64,000 nucleotides of DNA from Chloroflexota bacterium (GCA_013112575.1 JABFGG010000010.1:62001-126000); one strand, 5' to 3'; shown: positions 25,730 to 35,638, counted from the stretch's first letter. The notes: generated by a model from the letters alone, not told the origin. Program-made: numbers and translations.

Positions 25730-26080
25730 TCATAATAGTTTTTTTATGCGTGTGATCAGTTCATCCGGCATATAAGGCTTGAGGATGAAATCATCCGCCC
25801 CCTTTTGATAACACTCGCTACTGTGCTCCATCCCTGAAGACATGATCACACGAATGCCATTCAGGTCTTCCTCGGCGCGTACCCGCTCCAAAATCTCCAG
25901 TCCGTTCGAGTCACGCAAATATACGTCCATCAAAACCACATCGGGTTTGACTTCACTAATACGCTCATAAGAGTGTGCATAATCACGCACTGAATCAACT
26001 TCAAACCCCTCAAAACCCAGGAGAGTCTCTAATAACTCGCGCATGGTGGGGTCATCTTCGACCAGTAAGACTTTAGGCAT
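25730..26080 (-). CDS. Single-domain response regulator
   Basis: 116 residues from ATG 26080; the frame is open further upstream inside lon, but [12 protein letters not shown] is the normal CheY-like start. D52 in [10 protein letters not shown] is the phospho-acceptor and K102 in FILKPY the conserved Lys. There is no output domain. It overlaps the end of lon by 8 nt and is followed by the PHP-AlbA_2 gene, so it is translationally coupled to lon. No histidine kinase adjoins. Confidence 0.92.
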   Translation of the reverse strand: MPKVLLVEDDPTMRELLETLLGFEGFEVDSVRDYAHSYERISEVKPDVVLMDVYLRDSNGLEILERVRAEEDLNGIRVIMSSGMEHSSECYQKGADDFILKPYMPDELITRIKKLL

Positions 26081-28664
26081 TGGCACGCACCGCTTTCTTC
26101 TTTGTCGTTGCACGCTTGCGTGGGGAGCGTTTCTTGGCCGGTTTCTCCAGTGCAACTTCAAGCACCTCACTCATCTCCTCAACGGGGATGAATTCCAGGT
26201 CTTTGCGCACTTCTTCACTCAATTCTTCAAGGTCGATCTCATTGCGTTTTGGCAATATCACGGTCTTTAATCCGGCACGGTGTGCAGCCAAAACCTTTTC
26301 CTTGATCCCGCCTACGGGTAACACCTGGCCGCGGAGGGTGATCTCACCCGTCATAGCCACATCAGCCCGGATCGGCTGCCCGGTTGCCATGGAGGCCAGG
26401 GCTGTCACCATCGTCACGCCCGCAGATGGCCCATCTTTGGGCTGGGCTCCGGTCGGTACGTGCAAATGAATGTCTAATTGCTCAAAAGATTCAGGGTCAA
26501 GCTTGAAGTCTTTGGCACGCGTGCGCACGTAGGATAAAGCCGCCCGTGCAGACTCTTGCATCACCTCACCCAGCGAGCCGGTCAACTCAAAATCACCATC
26601 TCCTGCAAACGATGTAGCCTCAATGAATAACACGTCACCACCGAACGGTGTCCAGGATAAACCCGTAGCCACACCCGGCAGCGAAGTGCGCTGCTCGATC
26701 TCTTCGGTGTGGTAAAAACGCGGCCGTCCCAGGAATTCGGCGACCATATCTGATGTTACTTCGACCTGCTCAGTCTCGCCTTCGGCAATGCGCGTAACGA
26801 CCTTGCGCAACACACCGCCAATAGCGCGCTCCAGGTTGCGCACCCCCGCCTCACGAGTGTAAGAACGTATCAGGGTCTGCAGAGCATCCTCGTTAAAGCT
26901 GGCCTCCTCCTCACGTAAGCCATTCTCCCGCAATTGCCGCGGGATCAAATATTCCTTGGCGATCTGCAATTTGTCATATTCTGTGTAACTGGAAAGCTCG
27001 ATGATCTCCATACGGTCGCGCAGCGGGCCTGGAATAGGATCAAGCAGGTTGGCCGTGGTGATGAACATCACCTGCGAGAGATCGAATGCCACCTCGATGT
27101 AGTGGTCGCGGAATTCGGTGTTCTGCTCAGGGTCGAGCACTTCCAACAAAGCCGAGGACGGATCGCCACGGAAGTCGCGCCCCAACTTGTCGATCTCATC
27201 CATCATGAACACCGGATTGCGGCTCTCTACCCGTCGCAACGCCTGCATGATGCGCCCAGGCATGGCACCAATGTAAGTGCGCCTATGGCCCCGGATCTCG
27301 GCCTCATCGCGTACCCCGCCCAAAGAGATACGTACGAATTCGCGTTCCATCGCACGTGCAATCGAGCGCCCCAGCGAAGTTTTGCCTACACCGGGAGGCC
27401 CTACAAAACACAGAATCACGCCTTCGCGCGCCTTGCGGATCTCATCGTCCTCTTCGGCAGCTTCAAGCTCTTCTTTGCGTTCCTGTCGTAGCTTACGAAC
27501 CGCCAAAAATTCGAGGATCCGTTCTTTGACGTCATCCAGACCATAATGGTCCTGGTCCAGCACCTTGCGCGCATGTGTAATATCTAAAATATCTTCGCTG
27601 GTCTTCGACCAGGGAATATCTGCCAGCCAATCCAGATAGGTGCGGATGACCCCATATTCCGCTGCTGCTGAGGGCAAGCCTTCCAGACGCCCCAATTCAC
27701 GAAGGGCCTGTTTCTCTGCCTCTTCGGGCATCTTTGCTTCTTCGATCTTTTTGCGCAGCTCCGCAACTTCGGCAGCTTGTTCATCTTCCTCGCCCAGCTC
27801 CCGTTGGATGGCCTTGAGCTGTTCACGCAGGAAATACTCGCGCTGCATGTCCTCGATCTCAGAACGTGCTTCGTTCTGGATCTTCTGGCCCAATTCCAGC
27901 ACTTCAACTTCGCGCGTTAGCAAAGCGTTTAACTTGCGCAGCTTTTCCGCTACCGAGTCAAGTTCAAGCAGTTCCTGGGCATCTTCCAGTTCCATACGCT
28001 GGAAATTTGCCACCGTATAAACTGTCTGCAAGGGGTCTTCGAGCATCAATACAGAAGCGATCAATTCCTGAGGAATGGAGGCAATGAGTTCGGCAATGCG
28101 TTCGAATTGTGAACGCACATTGCGCGCTAAAGCTTCGATCTCCAGTTCATCTTCCACTTTTTCCGGAGACAACTCGATCCTGGCTTTGAGATAAGGCTCG
28201 GTTTCCACGAATTCCCCTAACTTGAAGCGCGTCATGCCCTGCACCAGCAAGCGTATGGTGCCATCCGGAGCGCGGAACATACGATGCACTTTGGCCACCG
28301 TGCCTACTTGATGTAGTTCTTCTGGGCCAGGGGTTTCCTGCTCAGGGTCCAGTGAGGCCACAAGACCAACCAGACGTTCGCCTTCGAGTACATCGTCAAC
28401 CAGTTTGATGGAACGCGGCTGCCCGATTGTCAGAGGCACACCAGTGTGTGGGTAGACCACCAAACCACGCAAAGGCAGGATAGGCAACTCATCCGGGATG
28501 GGAGGCATTTCTTCTTCATCATCCCCATCCGAAACTTCACCTTCTTCCGAGGAATCAGCGCTTTGCGCTACCGGATTAAAGATAACCTCTTGCCAGCCCT
28601 CATCGGTCTGGTCCATCCAGTTAAGTACGTCAAACATTTCCATCAACCAACGCGAAACAGGCAT
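26073..28664 (-). CDS. lon: ATP-dependent Lon protease
   Basis: 863 residues. After an acidic N-terminal extension of about 55 residues come the LON substrate-binding domain ([17 protein letters not shown]), the AAA+ module with Walker [10 protein letters not shown] near residue 421, and the Ser-Lys protease domain with GPSAGVTM (Ser near 746) and GGIKEKVL (Lys near 788). It degrades misfolded and regulatory proteins in the cytosol. The exact start is uncertain: in-frame ATGs at 28643 and 28637 would drop the first residues, and no site has a clear Shine-Dalgarno. Confidence 0.96.
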   Translation of the reverse strand: MPVSRWLMEMFDVLNWMDQTDEGWQEVIFNPVAQSADSSEEGEVSDGDDEEEMPPIPDELPILPLRGLVVYPHTGVPLTIGQPRSIKLVDDVLEGERLVGLVASLDPEQETPGPEELHQVGTVAKVHRMFRAPDGTIRLLVQGMTRFKLGEFVETEPYLKARIELSPEKVEDELEIEALARNVRSQFERIAELIASIPQELIASVLMLEDPLQTVYTVANFQRMELEDAQELLELDSVAEKLRKLNALLTREVEVLELGQKIQNEARSEIEDMQREYFLREQLKAIQRELGEEDEQAAEVAELRKKIEEAKMPEEAEKQALRELGRLEGLPSAAAEYGVIRTYLDWLADIPWSKTSEDILDITHARKVLDQDHYGLDDVKERILEFLAVRKLRQERKEELEAAEEDDEIRKAREGVILCFVGPPGVGKTSLGRSIARAMEREFVRISLGGVRDEAEIRGHRRTYIGAMPGRIMQALRRVESRNPVFMMDEIDKLGRDFRGDPSSALLEVLDPEQNTEFRDHYIEVAFDLSQVMFITTANLLDPIPGPLRDRMEIIELSSYTEYDKLQIAKEYLIPRQLRENGLREEEASFNEDALQTLIRSYTREAGVRNLERAIGGVLRKVVTRIAEGETEQVEVTSDMVAEFLGRPRFYHTEEIEQRTSLPGVATGLSWTPFGGDVLFIEATSFAGDGDFELTGSLGEVMQESARAALSYVRTRAKDFKLDPESFEQLDIHLHVPTGAQPKDGPSAGVTMVTALASMATGQPIRADVAMTGEITLRGQVLPVGGIKEKVLAAHRAGLKTVILPKRNEIDLEELSEEVRKDLEFIPVEEMSEVLEVALEKPAKKRSPRKRATTKKKAVRANA

Positions 28665-28705
28665 TAATTACTCAATCCCATAAAAAGGCACGTGCAACTC
28701 ACGAA

Positions 28706-29227
28706 CTAATTCAATGCACCTTTAGCTGCTTCCAACACAGCTTCATAGTCAGGCTCATCCCCTAATGAAGCCATATAGTCGGAATATACAACCTTGTCAT
28801 CCTTGTCAACAACAAATACTGCCCGGCGCAAGATGCGGCGTTCTTTGACCAGAGTTCCATATTTCATACCAAACTCGGCATCCATATGATCGGATACAAC
28901 CAGCACCTGGTCTACGCCAGCAGCACCACACCAGCTCTTCAGTGTGAAGGGCAGATCTGCACTGATCGTCACAATTGCAATCTCATCACTCAAGCTGGCA
29001 GCTTCTTCGTTGAACCGCCGCGTCTCTCTGTCACACACAGATGTAGACAATGAGGGTACTGCTGCCAATATGCGTACCTTACCTTTGGTTGCATCTAACA
29101 CGCCAAGATCTGCAAAAGTCTGGTCCTGTACAGTAAATTCGGGGGCTTTTTGTCCAACTTCAATATCGGATCCAACTATCGTGACGAAATTGTCCCCAAG
29201 TTTATAAAAATCATTCCTCTCTTCCAT
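28706..29227 (-). CDS. tpx: Thiol peroxidase (Tpx-type peroxiredoxin)
   Basis: 173 residues. The peroxidatic Cys lies in PSLSTSVCDRETRRF and the resolving Cys in KSWCGAAG, the positions typical of Tpx. It reduces hydroperoxides using thioredoxin. AAAGGAG lies 5 nt before ATG 29227. It is 41 nt upstream of lon on the same strand and could be cotranscribed into it. Confidence 0.95.
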   Translation of the reverse strand: MEERNDFYKLGDNFVTIVGSDIEVGQKAPEFTVQDQTFADLGVLDATKGKVRILAAVPSLSTSVCDRETRRFNEEAASLSDEIAIVTISADLPFTLKSWCGAAGVDQVLVVSDHMDAEFGMKYGTLVKERRILRRAVFVVDKDDKVVYSDYMASLGDEPDYEAVLEAAKGALN

Positions 29228-29275
29228 TTCACTCCTTTACTAATACAATAACATTTCAAGCCAGTGACGCTTGAG

Positions 29276-29348
29276 CGCCCCCGGCAGGAATCGAACCTAC
29301 AACCTACGGCTTAGAAGGCCGGTGCTCTGTCCATTGAGCTACGGGGGC
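29276..29348 (-). tRNA. tRNA-Arg(TCT)
   Basis: 73 nt on the minus strand. The acceptor stem GCCCCCG pairs with CGGGGGC, the D-arm is AGCTCAATGGACAGAGC, the anticodon loop CTTCTAA gives anticodon TCT, and the T-loop is GGTTCGATTCC. The discriminator is G and CCA is not encoded. Confidence 0.97.
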
Positions 29349-29352
29349 TTGT

Positions 29353-29390
29353 ATCGAGCAATGGATTGCTCGATTCCTTAAAAGATTATA
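29353..29390 (-). promoter_or_regulatory. -10 box and leader hairpin of tRNA-Arg
   Basis: TATAAT at 29390-29385 (minus) lies about 37 nt before the tRNA. A perfect 10-bp inverted repeat (ATCGAGCAAT and ATTGCTCGAT, 29353-29374) fills the leader and ends 4 nt before the mature 5' end. No good -35 is seen. Confidence 0.5.
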
Positions 29391-29418
29391 CTCCCAGACT
29401 GTTAACGAAATTACAGAT

Positions 29419-29853
29419 TCAGCCTTCCAAAATCGGCCGTATCCCCCGGTAAACACGCTGCCCTGACAATGTCCGCAAGATATGCTTGGAGTCTCGTTCC
29501 AATTGGTCCCCGATCTCCTGTACAGACATGGCCGCGTTGCCATTCTTCAGCAAGACCCTGAAAATGGCCTCCACCATGGCCGTATGCTCCCCCAGGAAAT
29601 CCTCGCGCTGTGCCACTTCAGAGATCAGGAGGTGTTGCAACCCATCCACCTGATGAACTTCTGCTGTATCAGGGTCCACCCAATCCAGGAGTTCATCTTC
29701 GTTGATCTCATCAAACCGGGCTTCCAGATCATCAGGCAGCAAGCTGCGCAAATGCACACGATACTCGCGGTCGTTTTCTTTCCACCAATCAAAATCGATG
29801 TGGAATTTGGTATCCAGGGTCGGCTTAACCAGGCTGCTCTTTATTTCAGCCAC
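29419..29853 (-). CDS. Hypothetical protein with possible C-terminal winged-helix fold
   Basis: 144 residues from GTG 29853. An acidic N-terminal half (SLLPDDLEARFDEINEDELLDW) is followed by a helical C-terminus, MVEAIFRVLLKNGNAAMSVQEIGDQ, and ILRTLSGQRVYRGIRPI, whose order fits a helix-turn-helix with a wing, somewhat like HARE-HTH. Function unknown. It follows the 526-residue protein gene by 26 nt on the same strand, and that protein ends in a similar-looking module, so the two probably act together. Confidence 0.55.
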   Translation of the reverse strand: MAEIKSSLVKPTLDTKFHIDFDWWKENDREYRVHLRSLLPDDLEARFDEINEDELLDWVDPDTAEVHQVDGLQHLLISEVAQREDFLGEHTAMVEAIFRVLLKNGNAAMSVQEIGDQLERDSKHILRTLSGQRVYRGIRPILEG

Positions 29854-29879
29854 AGAACTTCACACTCACTCTCAAAAAT

Positions 29880-31460
29880 CTAACTTTGCTCATCATCATA
29901 TCGGAAATGCAAATCGCCAACGTGCGTGAACCATGGTCGCGAGGCCAGCAAGGCCAACATCGGTCCGGGTGGTGTGCGGATCACCACATTCAGTGCAGAA
30001 TAAAGTTCACGTGCATGCACATGGCTTTGCGGGTTTAATTTTGCTAATTCTTTCAAAGTATTGACCACCACCTGCTCAAAAGGTGGAGGGTTATTAACTT
30101 TCTTTTCCCAGGCTGCATCGAGGCCTTCAAGTTCAGAGGGCATGTACACCGCCATGCGCTCATCAAAGCTCGTCTCAACCTGTTGCTTTAAGGTGCCATA
30201 CACCACACCGCCGTCTGCCCCCACAAGCGCTGTGCGCACCCATTCCTTGGATGATCGGTGTGAGTCGACATCTACGATCACCTCGCCTGGATTCTCGCCG
30301 GGCTTGGCGGTAACAAAGCTGCCGGGGAAAACGCCTTTCTTCAAATACCAATCACGTAATCCATACACGTATCGTTCAAGGCGCACGACCCATCCTGGGA
30401 ATTGCTCACCTGTTTGCCCATCTACCAACATAAAGCGGATACGCGGTGATTCGTAGGCCGTGGGGAACATGCGCTGAATGCGCTTGGTCAAAGGTAAAGT
30501 ACCTGTACGCCAGTGCGGGTAGATCAAATGCACCTGTACATTTTCTTCACCGTCGGGTTCTTCCTGAACTTCGGAAAGCTCATCGTCAATGCGTTGCTCA
30601 AAACCGAGCATTTCATCAGTGAGAACGGAACGGTCATAATCCGCGGCCGAGTACCGCAAGGTGATCGGTGTGCGTTGTACGGCTTCGGGCTCCAGGCGGT
30701 GCAAAAACCACAAGACCTGTCCTGCAGAACCAACCTCGTCAAAGCGCTTGTCTTCCTGCAAGGCCATGTCCATAGAGAACTCGGCCAGTTTGGGGCTATC
30801 ACCTTCGGGCAGATCGACATTATTGACGATCTCAGATGTTGGCAGAGGGCCACCACCATGCATGTCCAGAACTGCTTCAGCCAGATTCAAGTGACCCTCA
30901 TTGATATCCACTACAAGGGCAATGGGGAACCAGCGACCTGCGATATACACAAAATCATCGTTATTCGATAAGTCTTCGGTGAGCCGTTCTTCAAGTACTT
31001 TACTCCATGTGGAGATAACGGCCTGGGGACTGAGCAAAGGATCATCATCAGATATTTCTGGCGGGTTGTTCAGGGTATGCTCTTGCAGGCCCGTTGCGAA
31101 CTGTCGTGATTCACCATTTTCAAAGGCCACCTCAATGACCTCAAAAGTCTCTTCGAGAAGACTATTGGCAGGACGCACTGTGGTCACACTACCCGACTGG
31201 CCAGCTAATGCCGGGAATACTAACTTGTCCCCTTCTTTGTAACTTTCTTTAGGTAGATACACATCCCCACCCTCACTTTGCTTGCGTTCCATCGCCTCGC
31301 GTTCTCGGCGCAGCCGGTCTTCGACCAATACAGCCACAAGCTCCTGTGGAGTTTGGGGGGTTTCAATTTCAAGGAGATGCTCGTAGAGATACTGAACGTC
31401 TTCGTTGTTGAGGGTAAAGTTTTCCCAGTAATCTTCGCGGATAGAGAATGATGTAAGCAT
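29880..31460 (-). CDS. Large hypothetical protein with possible HARE-HTH-like C-terminus
   Basis: 526 residues, soluble. I do not recognise a named family. The N-terminus begins with a short helical region that includes QTPQELVAVLVEDRLRRERE. The middle is mostly beta, with FPALAGQSGSVTTVRPANS suggesting a small barrel. The end (VVVNTLKELAKLNPQSHVHA, then WFTHVGDLHFRYDD) has the helices and final strands of a HARE-HTH or RNA polymerase delta-like domain. It probably forms a two-gene unit with the gene at 29419. A transcription or DNA-related role is inference only. Confidence 0.55.
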   Translation of the reverse strand: MLTSFSIREDYWENFTLNNEDVQYLYEHLLEIETPQTPQELVAVLVEDRLRREREAMERKQSEGGDVYLPKESYKEGDKLVFPALAGQSGSVTTVRPANSLLEETFEVIEVAFENGESRQFATGLQEHTLNNPPEISDDDPLLSPQAVISTWSKVLEERLTEDLSNNDDFVYIAGRWFPIALVVDINEGHLNLAEAVLDMHGGGPLPTSEIVNNVDLPEGDSPKLAEFSMDMALQEDKRFDEVGSAGQVLWFLHRLEPEAVQRTPITLRYSAADYDRSVLTDEMLGFEQRIDDELSEVQEEPDGEENVQVHLIYPHWRTGTLPLTKRIQRMFPTAYESPRIRFMLVDGQTGEQFPGWVVRLERYVYGLRDWYLKKGVFPGSFVTAKPGENPGEVIVDVDSHRSSKEWVRTALVGADGGVVYGTLKQQVETSFDERMAVYMPSELEGLDAAWEKKVNNPPPFEQVVVNTLKELAKLNPQSHVHARELYSALNVVIRTPPGPMLALLASRPWFTHVGDLHFRYDDEQS

Positions 31461-31577
31461 TTAGTCTTTCAAAGCTGAAGTATTTAATTGTGCTTCAGCG
31501 AATTTGGGTTTTTAAAAACGACCCATATTATACTCTACCGGCATCCCCTCTTATCAATAGAACCACTGGAGTGATCT

Positions 31578-31817
31578 ATGAGTGAAAATCAATGGCAAGT
31601 AGTATACGAAGCTACAGATCCAGTCAATGCAGAAATATTACGCGGCTTATTGGAATCTCAAGGTATACAAGTACATTTATCCCAGGAGGGCGCAGGACGC
31701 GCCATTGGCTTCACAGTGGGGCCCATGGGTTTTGTCCAGGTACTCGTACCCTCTGACGATTTTAAAAAGGCGACCGAACTGCTGGCAGAATATACGGATG
31801 ATCAGGACGAAGAATAG
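31578..31817 (+). CDS. DUF2007 putative signal transducing protein
   Basis: 79 residues; GGAG precedes ATG 31578. WQVVYEATDPVNAEILRGLL and the C-terminal VLVPSDDFKKATELL are the DUF2007 signature, a small ferredoxin-like fold of unknown function. It is convergent with the M23 peptidase gene, with stops one base apart. Confidence 0.85.
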   Translation: MSENQWQVVYEATDPVNAEILRGLLESQGIQVHLSQEGAGRAIGFTVGPMGFVQVLVPSDDFKKATELLAEYTDDQDEE

Positions 31818-31818
31818 T

Positions 31819-33219
31819 TTATGGATACGGCCTTGCCAGCCAGTCTATCGGATCAACCTGCACGCCATTCACCCAGATCTCCCAGTGCAAATGTGCGCCG
31901 GTGACACGCCCAGTGTTGCCAACAATGCCAATGACTTGACCGGGAGCGACAATGTCGCCCTCTTGCACACGTATCTCTGATTGGTGCCAGTAGCCGGTAT
32001 AAACGCCCCAGCCATGGTTGATGATCGTGGCATTGCCGCGTACCTCTAAAGGCCCTGCGAACACAACTTCTCCCACTGCTGGCGAAAAGATCTCTACCCC
32101 CAAACCGCCACCAAAATCAATGCCGGAGTGATAAGTCTCATAGACACCGCCGTTATAAGAACGGCGCGTCCCATAGGTAGAGTTGATCGTATCGGTATAC
32201 GGCGAAGGGGCCTGGAAGAACCCAGACCATAATTTCTCAGGGGTGACTTCAGCAGTTAAGGAACGGATGAATTCTGATTCAGAATTGGTGAGATCAATAT
32301 CGATCAAGGCCAGGTCGACCGTCAAAGTCTCGAAACCATAACCACCATCCACGACTGCAACAGATTGCGTAAAACTGAAAGGCGTGCCATAGCCAAATTC
32401 ACCGCTCATTGTAAATGGCGTTAGTCCGGGTTCAGCCAGAGCGCTAACTCCCATCAAAGCAGAATAGGTGCCGTCTTCCTGTCTAAAATAATCCAGTTGG
32501 TTGCCCATCAACTCACTTTGTAGCGCAAAATCACCTTCAGCATTTACATTGACCACAACCGTACGGCCCTGAACCAGCCCCTCCGCAGGGAATTCCAGCC
32601 GTGTGATGGGTGAAGGCAAAGCGCCCGGGCCGGGTTGGTCCGTGCCGGGTATCAGCAACACATCCCCGGAGATAGCATCCCAGGTTCCAGACAGGCTGTT
32701 CTCACCCACCATCGTCCAGGGATTACGTCCATTGGCCGCGGCCATCTCAAGCATTGAAACGCCGGGAGATACCACATTACGCACGTTGCTGGTATCTTCA
32801 CCCCGCTGGGTGGGCATGGTGATGGGATAACTGACAAACAATTGGGATGGACTGGTCAGGCGGCTGAGGCGTGCTAACAATTGGGGGTCAACCCTGTATT
32901 GGCGGCTGAGGCTCAGCAGAGTTTCACCATAGGGCATTTGTTGAGGAATGAGTACGCCATCGATCCAATCAATCCCAGGCAGAACCAGCTCTTGACCAGC
33001 AAAAAGCTGATCGGGATTTTCCAGTTGGTTCGCGCTCACGATCTCCTGTTGGGGCACACCCCACCGCACGGCGATAATGGAGAGCGTGTCTCCCGATTGC
33101 ACTACATAGACAGGACCACCAACCTGCTCATCCTGGGCAAGCGCGCTACCGGTAGATAACAAAAATAAGAAAGTCAGGAAAAAACTACGTTTTAACAACT
33201 TCTTCAAAGGAAACCTCAT
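31819..33219 (-). CDS. LysM and M23 domain murein-type peptidase
   Basis: 466 residues from ATG 33219. A signal peptide ends near SALA-Q at residue 29. A first LysM domain (YVVQSGDTLSIIAVRWGVPQ) and a second LysM-like region (PYGETLLSLSRQYRVDP) lead to a C-terminal M23 domain, with zinc ligands in HSGIDFGGG and HLHWE. It should be exported and cut cell-wall or related peptides. Its start lies 35 nt inside the DUF192 gene, so the two are coupled. Confidence 0.93.
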   Translation of the reverse strand: MRFPLKKLLKRSFFLTFLFLLSTGSALAQDEQVGGPVYVVQSGDTLSIIAVRWGVPQQEIVSANQLENPDQLFAGQELVLPGIDWIDGVLIPQQMPYGETLLSLSRQYRVDPQLLARLSRLTSPSQLFVSYPITMPTQRGEDTSNVRNVVSPGVSMLEMAAANGRNPWTMVGENSLSGTWDAISGDVLLIPGTDQPGPGALPSPITRLEFPAEGLVQGRTVVVNVNAEGDFALQSELMGNQLDYFRQEDGTYSALMGVSALAEPGLTPFTMSGEFGYGTPFSFTQSVAVVDGGYGFETLTVDLALIDIDLTNSESEFIRSLTAEVTPEKLWSGFFQAPSPYTDTINSTYGTRRSYNGGVYETYHSGIDFGGGLGVEIFSPAVGEVVFAGPLEVRGNATIINHGWGVYTGYWHQSEIRVQEGDIVAPGQVIGIVGNTGRVTGAHLHWEIWVNGVQVDPIDWLARPYP

Positions 33220-33565
33220 CACCGATTTGGAAATCTTCTAAACGTTCAGGCGCTATTTCTAACACAAAACGCGCTGGCTGGCTGGGCATTTGCACAGAGA
33301 TCCAGGCGCGCGCTAATCGTCTATCAACTACTCGGTTGTCATCATTGATCCACACGATTCCCAAGTCAAAGAAAACCCCCACCATGTGAATGGCCGCATC
33401 CAGACGGCTATCCTTACCTCCAACCAGCAGCAATCCACTTTCATGGGCTAAAGACCTGCACAAGGTCAAGCCACGCAATTTACACAAAAAGCTCTCGCAA
33501 TAGCCTACAGTTAACAAACTGTTCAATGGGCGCGTATGGTTTTTGATTTGAACGAGGGGAGGCAT
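33185..33565 (-). CDS. DUF192 family protein
   Basis: 126 residues. LLTVGYCESFLCKLRGL at the start, HMVGVFFDLGIVWINDD and the end PARFVLEIAPERLEDFQIGD are DUF192 landmarks. The family is of unknown function and is sometimes secreted, but no signal peptide is visible here. It overlaps the start of the M23 gene and may serve the same envelope process. Confidence 0.85.
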   Translation of the reverse strand: MPPLVQIKNHTRPLNSLLTVGYCESFLCKLRGLTLCRSLAHESGLLLVGGKDSRLDAAIHMVGVFFDLGIVWINDDNRVVDRRLARAWISVQMPSQPARFVLEIAPERLEDFQIGDEVSFEEVVKT

Positions 33566-33573
33566 GGAAAAGG

Positions 33574-33593
33574 TTGAGCAGGATTCTGCTCAA
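33574..33593 (-). terminator. Terminator after the response regulator gene
   Basis: TTGAGCAG (33574-33581) pairs with CTGCTCAA (33586-33593) across a 4-nt loop; on the minus strand CCTTTTCC follows. It ends the response regulator message just before the DUF192 start. The T-run is short. Confidence 0.6.
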
Positions 33594-33605
33594 AGATTAT
33601 AATTA

Positions 33606-34004
33606 CTAGGGTTTTACTTCTGCAGCAGATAACACTTTGTCAACACTGTCCAGCAATTCCTGAGGGGTGAACGGCTTCGGCACGTAATCATCTACTTTGG
33701 CAATGTGCAAACCCAACATGCGATCAATGTCCTGTGCTTTGGCAGTCACTACGATCACTGGTATATCTTTGGTATCGTCATCTGCTTTGAGTTGCTGGTA
33801 GACTTCCCAGCCATCCATATCCGGCATCATCAGGTCGAGCAGCACCAGATCAGGCTTACGTTCCTGAATCATAGCCAAGCCCTGGACACCACCTTCAGCA
33901 CCATGCACCTCAAAACCTTTCTGCTTGAGAATCAGGCGGATCAGGTCGATCATTTCAGGTTCGTCTTCTACGCAAACGACAACAGTTGACTGGTCTTCAC
34001 TCAT
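33606..34004 (-). CDS. Single-domain response regulator
   Basis: 132 residues from ATG 34004, preceded by GAGAGAG. D57 in LVLLDLMMPDMDG is the phospho-acceptor and the conserved Lys lies in DYVPKPFTP. No output domain. It is divergent to the REC-PAS-HD-GYP gene 254 nt away, a likely partner in the same signalling route (inference). Confidence 0.93.
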   Translation of the reverse strand: MSEDQSTVVVCVEDEPEMIDLIRLILKQKGFEVHGAEGGVQGLAMIQERKPDLVLLDLMMPDMDGWEVYQQLKADDDTKDIPVIVVTAKAQDIDRMLGLHIAKVDDYVPKPFTPQELLDSVDKVLSAAEVKP

Positions 34005-34258
34005 ATTTTTTTCTCTCTCGGCCCACATTTCCGAGACCTAAAGTTAGTGTACCATGATTCATTTTTATGCTATTCGAAATACCTGAATACATTATTGGTA
34101 GAGAAGATTATATTCTCCAGGTAAATAAATTGCATTTTGACACATAATGCAGGACTTTAACTAATAAGACACAAATTATGAGACAATCGTACTATTGGCT
34201 CAATCCTATCCATCGTTGACAATGAATTGTGGAGAAGAGTTTGGAGTGTTGAACCAGA

Positions 34259-35638
34259 ATGCGCGGTAATTTACGGCTGCTAGACCAGGAAACTATTCAC
34301 GTCCTTCTTGTAGAGGATAACCCTGAGCATACTGAGATGATCGGTATCTTTTTGGGGAAAAGCAGCATCCAGGATTTTGACCTCACCACCGCCCCCGACC
34401 TGACAAATGCAATCAAGAGCTTGCAGCAAGCTGCCTTTGATGTCATTTTGTTAGACCTGACTCTGCCGGAAAGCACAGGTCTGACAACATTTTTCACGAT
34501 GCATGCTGCCGCTAATGGCATCCCCATTGTCATCCTCTCCGGGATGGACGATGAATACGTTGCCATCGAGGCCATGCGCGGCGGTGCCCAGGACTATTTG
34601 GTTAAAGGCCACGCCGACCACCATCTGATCGTGCGTTCCATCCGCTATGCCATCGAGCGCAAGCGCGCCGAGATCACTCTACGCCAACGCGAAGAGCACT
34701 TCCGTTCCCTAATCGAAAATGCCTCTGACATGATCGCTCTGATTGATGAGCAAGCCATCTTCAGTTATGTCAGTCCCTCACACCTCCACGTCCTGGGCTA
34801 TCAAACTGAAGACATAATTGGTAAGAATGCCACCAGCTTCATTCACCGTCAGGATCAACAGAACTTTGCCGGGCTGATTGAGAGCATCCTCAAAAACCCA
34901 CAACGCATGGAGCGCCTTGAATTTCGCTTCCGGGACGTGGATGGCATCTGGCGTTATCTGGAAGGCGTGTTCACTGTTCTGGAAGATAACAATAAGAAGC
35001 AAATAGCCATGAACTCGCGCGATGTGACTGAACGCGTGGAGAAAGAAGACGAGATCTCACACGCTTACGAGGCCACATTGGCCGGTTGGTCACGAGCCTT
35101 GGAGATGCGTGATGAAGGTACACAGGGCCACTCCAACCGCGTCACCGACATGACCCTTGAATTAGCCGATGCCCTTGGCATGACTGTTGAAGATCGAGAA
35201 CACATCCGCCGCGGCACTTTATTGCACGACATCGGCAAAATGGGGGTGCCGGATGAAATCCTTTTAAAGCCCGGCCCATTGGATGACGATGAAATTGAAG
35301 TCATGCGTAGGCATACGGATTACGCCTACGACATGCTGGCACCCATCGGTTATTTGCAACCAGCCCTCGACATACCTCTTTTCCACCACGAGCATTGGGA
35401 CGGCAACGGCTACCCCCGTGGTTTGAAGGGTGAAGAGATACCGTTACCAGCCCGCGTTTTCGCAGTCATCGACGTATGGGATGCGCTCACCTCAGATCGG
35501 CCATACCGCCGGGCCTGGACCAAACAGCAAGCCATCGACTATATCCATAAACAATCCGGCACCCAATTTGAGCCACGCATCGTTGAAGCATTCACCAAAC
35601 TGGTCAAAGCTAAATTCAACGGGGATTTGAGGATCTAA
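34259..35638 (+). CDS. Response regulator with PAS and HD-GYP domains (c-di-GMP phosphodiesterase)
   Basis: 459 residues. REC spans about 12-130 with D66 in VILLDLTLPE; PAS about 145-265 (FRSLIENASDMIALIDEQ); HD-GYP about 285-455. The catalytic signature LLHDIGKMGVPDEILLKPG and HHEHWDGNGYPRGLKGEEI are intact, so cyclic-di-GMP hydrolysis is expected. The start is ATG 34259; GGAG lies 12 nt upstream. No GGDEF gene is nearby. Confidence 0.94.
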   Translation: MRGNLRLLDQETIHVLLVEDNPEHTEMIGIFLGKSSIQDFDLTTAPDLTNAIKSLQQAAFDVILLDLTLPESTGLTTFFTMHAAANGIPIVILSGMDDEYVAIEAMRGGAQDYLVKGHADHHLIVRSIRYAIERKRAEITLRQREEHFRSLIENASDMIALIDEQAIFSYVSPSHLHVLGYQTEDIIGKNATSFIHRQDQQNFAGLIESILKNPQRMERLEFRFRDVDGIWRYLEGVFTVLEDNNKKQIAMNSRDVTERVEKEDEISHAYEATLAGWSRALEMRDEGTQGHSNRVTDMTLELADALGMTVEDREHIRRGTLLHDIGKMGVPDEILLKPGPLDDDEIEVMRRHTDYAYDMLAPIGYLQPALDIPLFHHEHWDGNGYPRGLKGEEIPLPARVFAVIDVWDALTSDRPYRRAWTKQQAIDYIHKQSGTQFEPRIVEAFTKLVKAKFNGDLRI

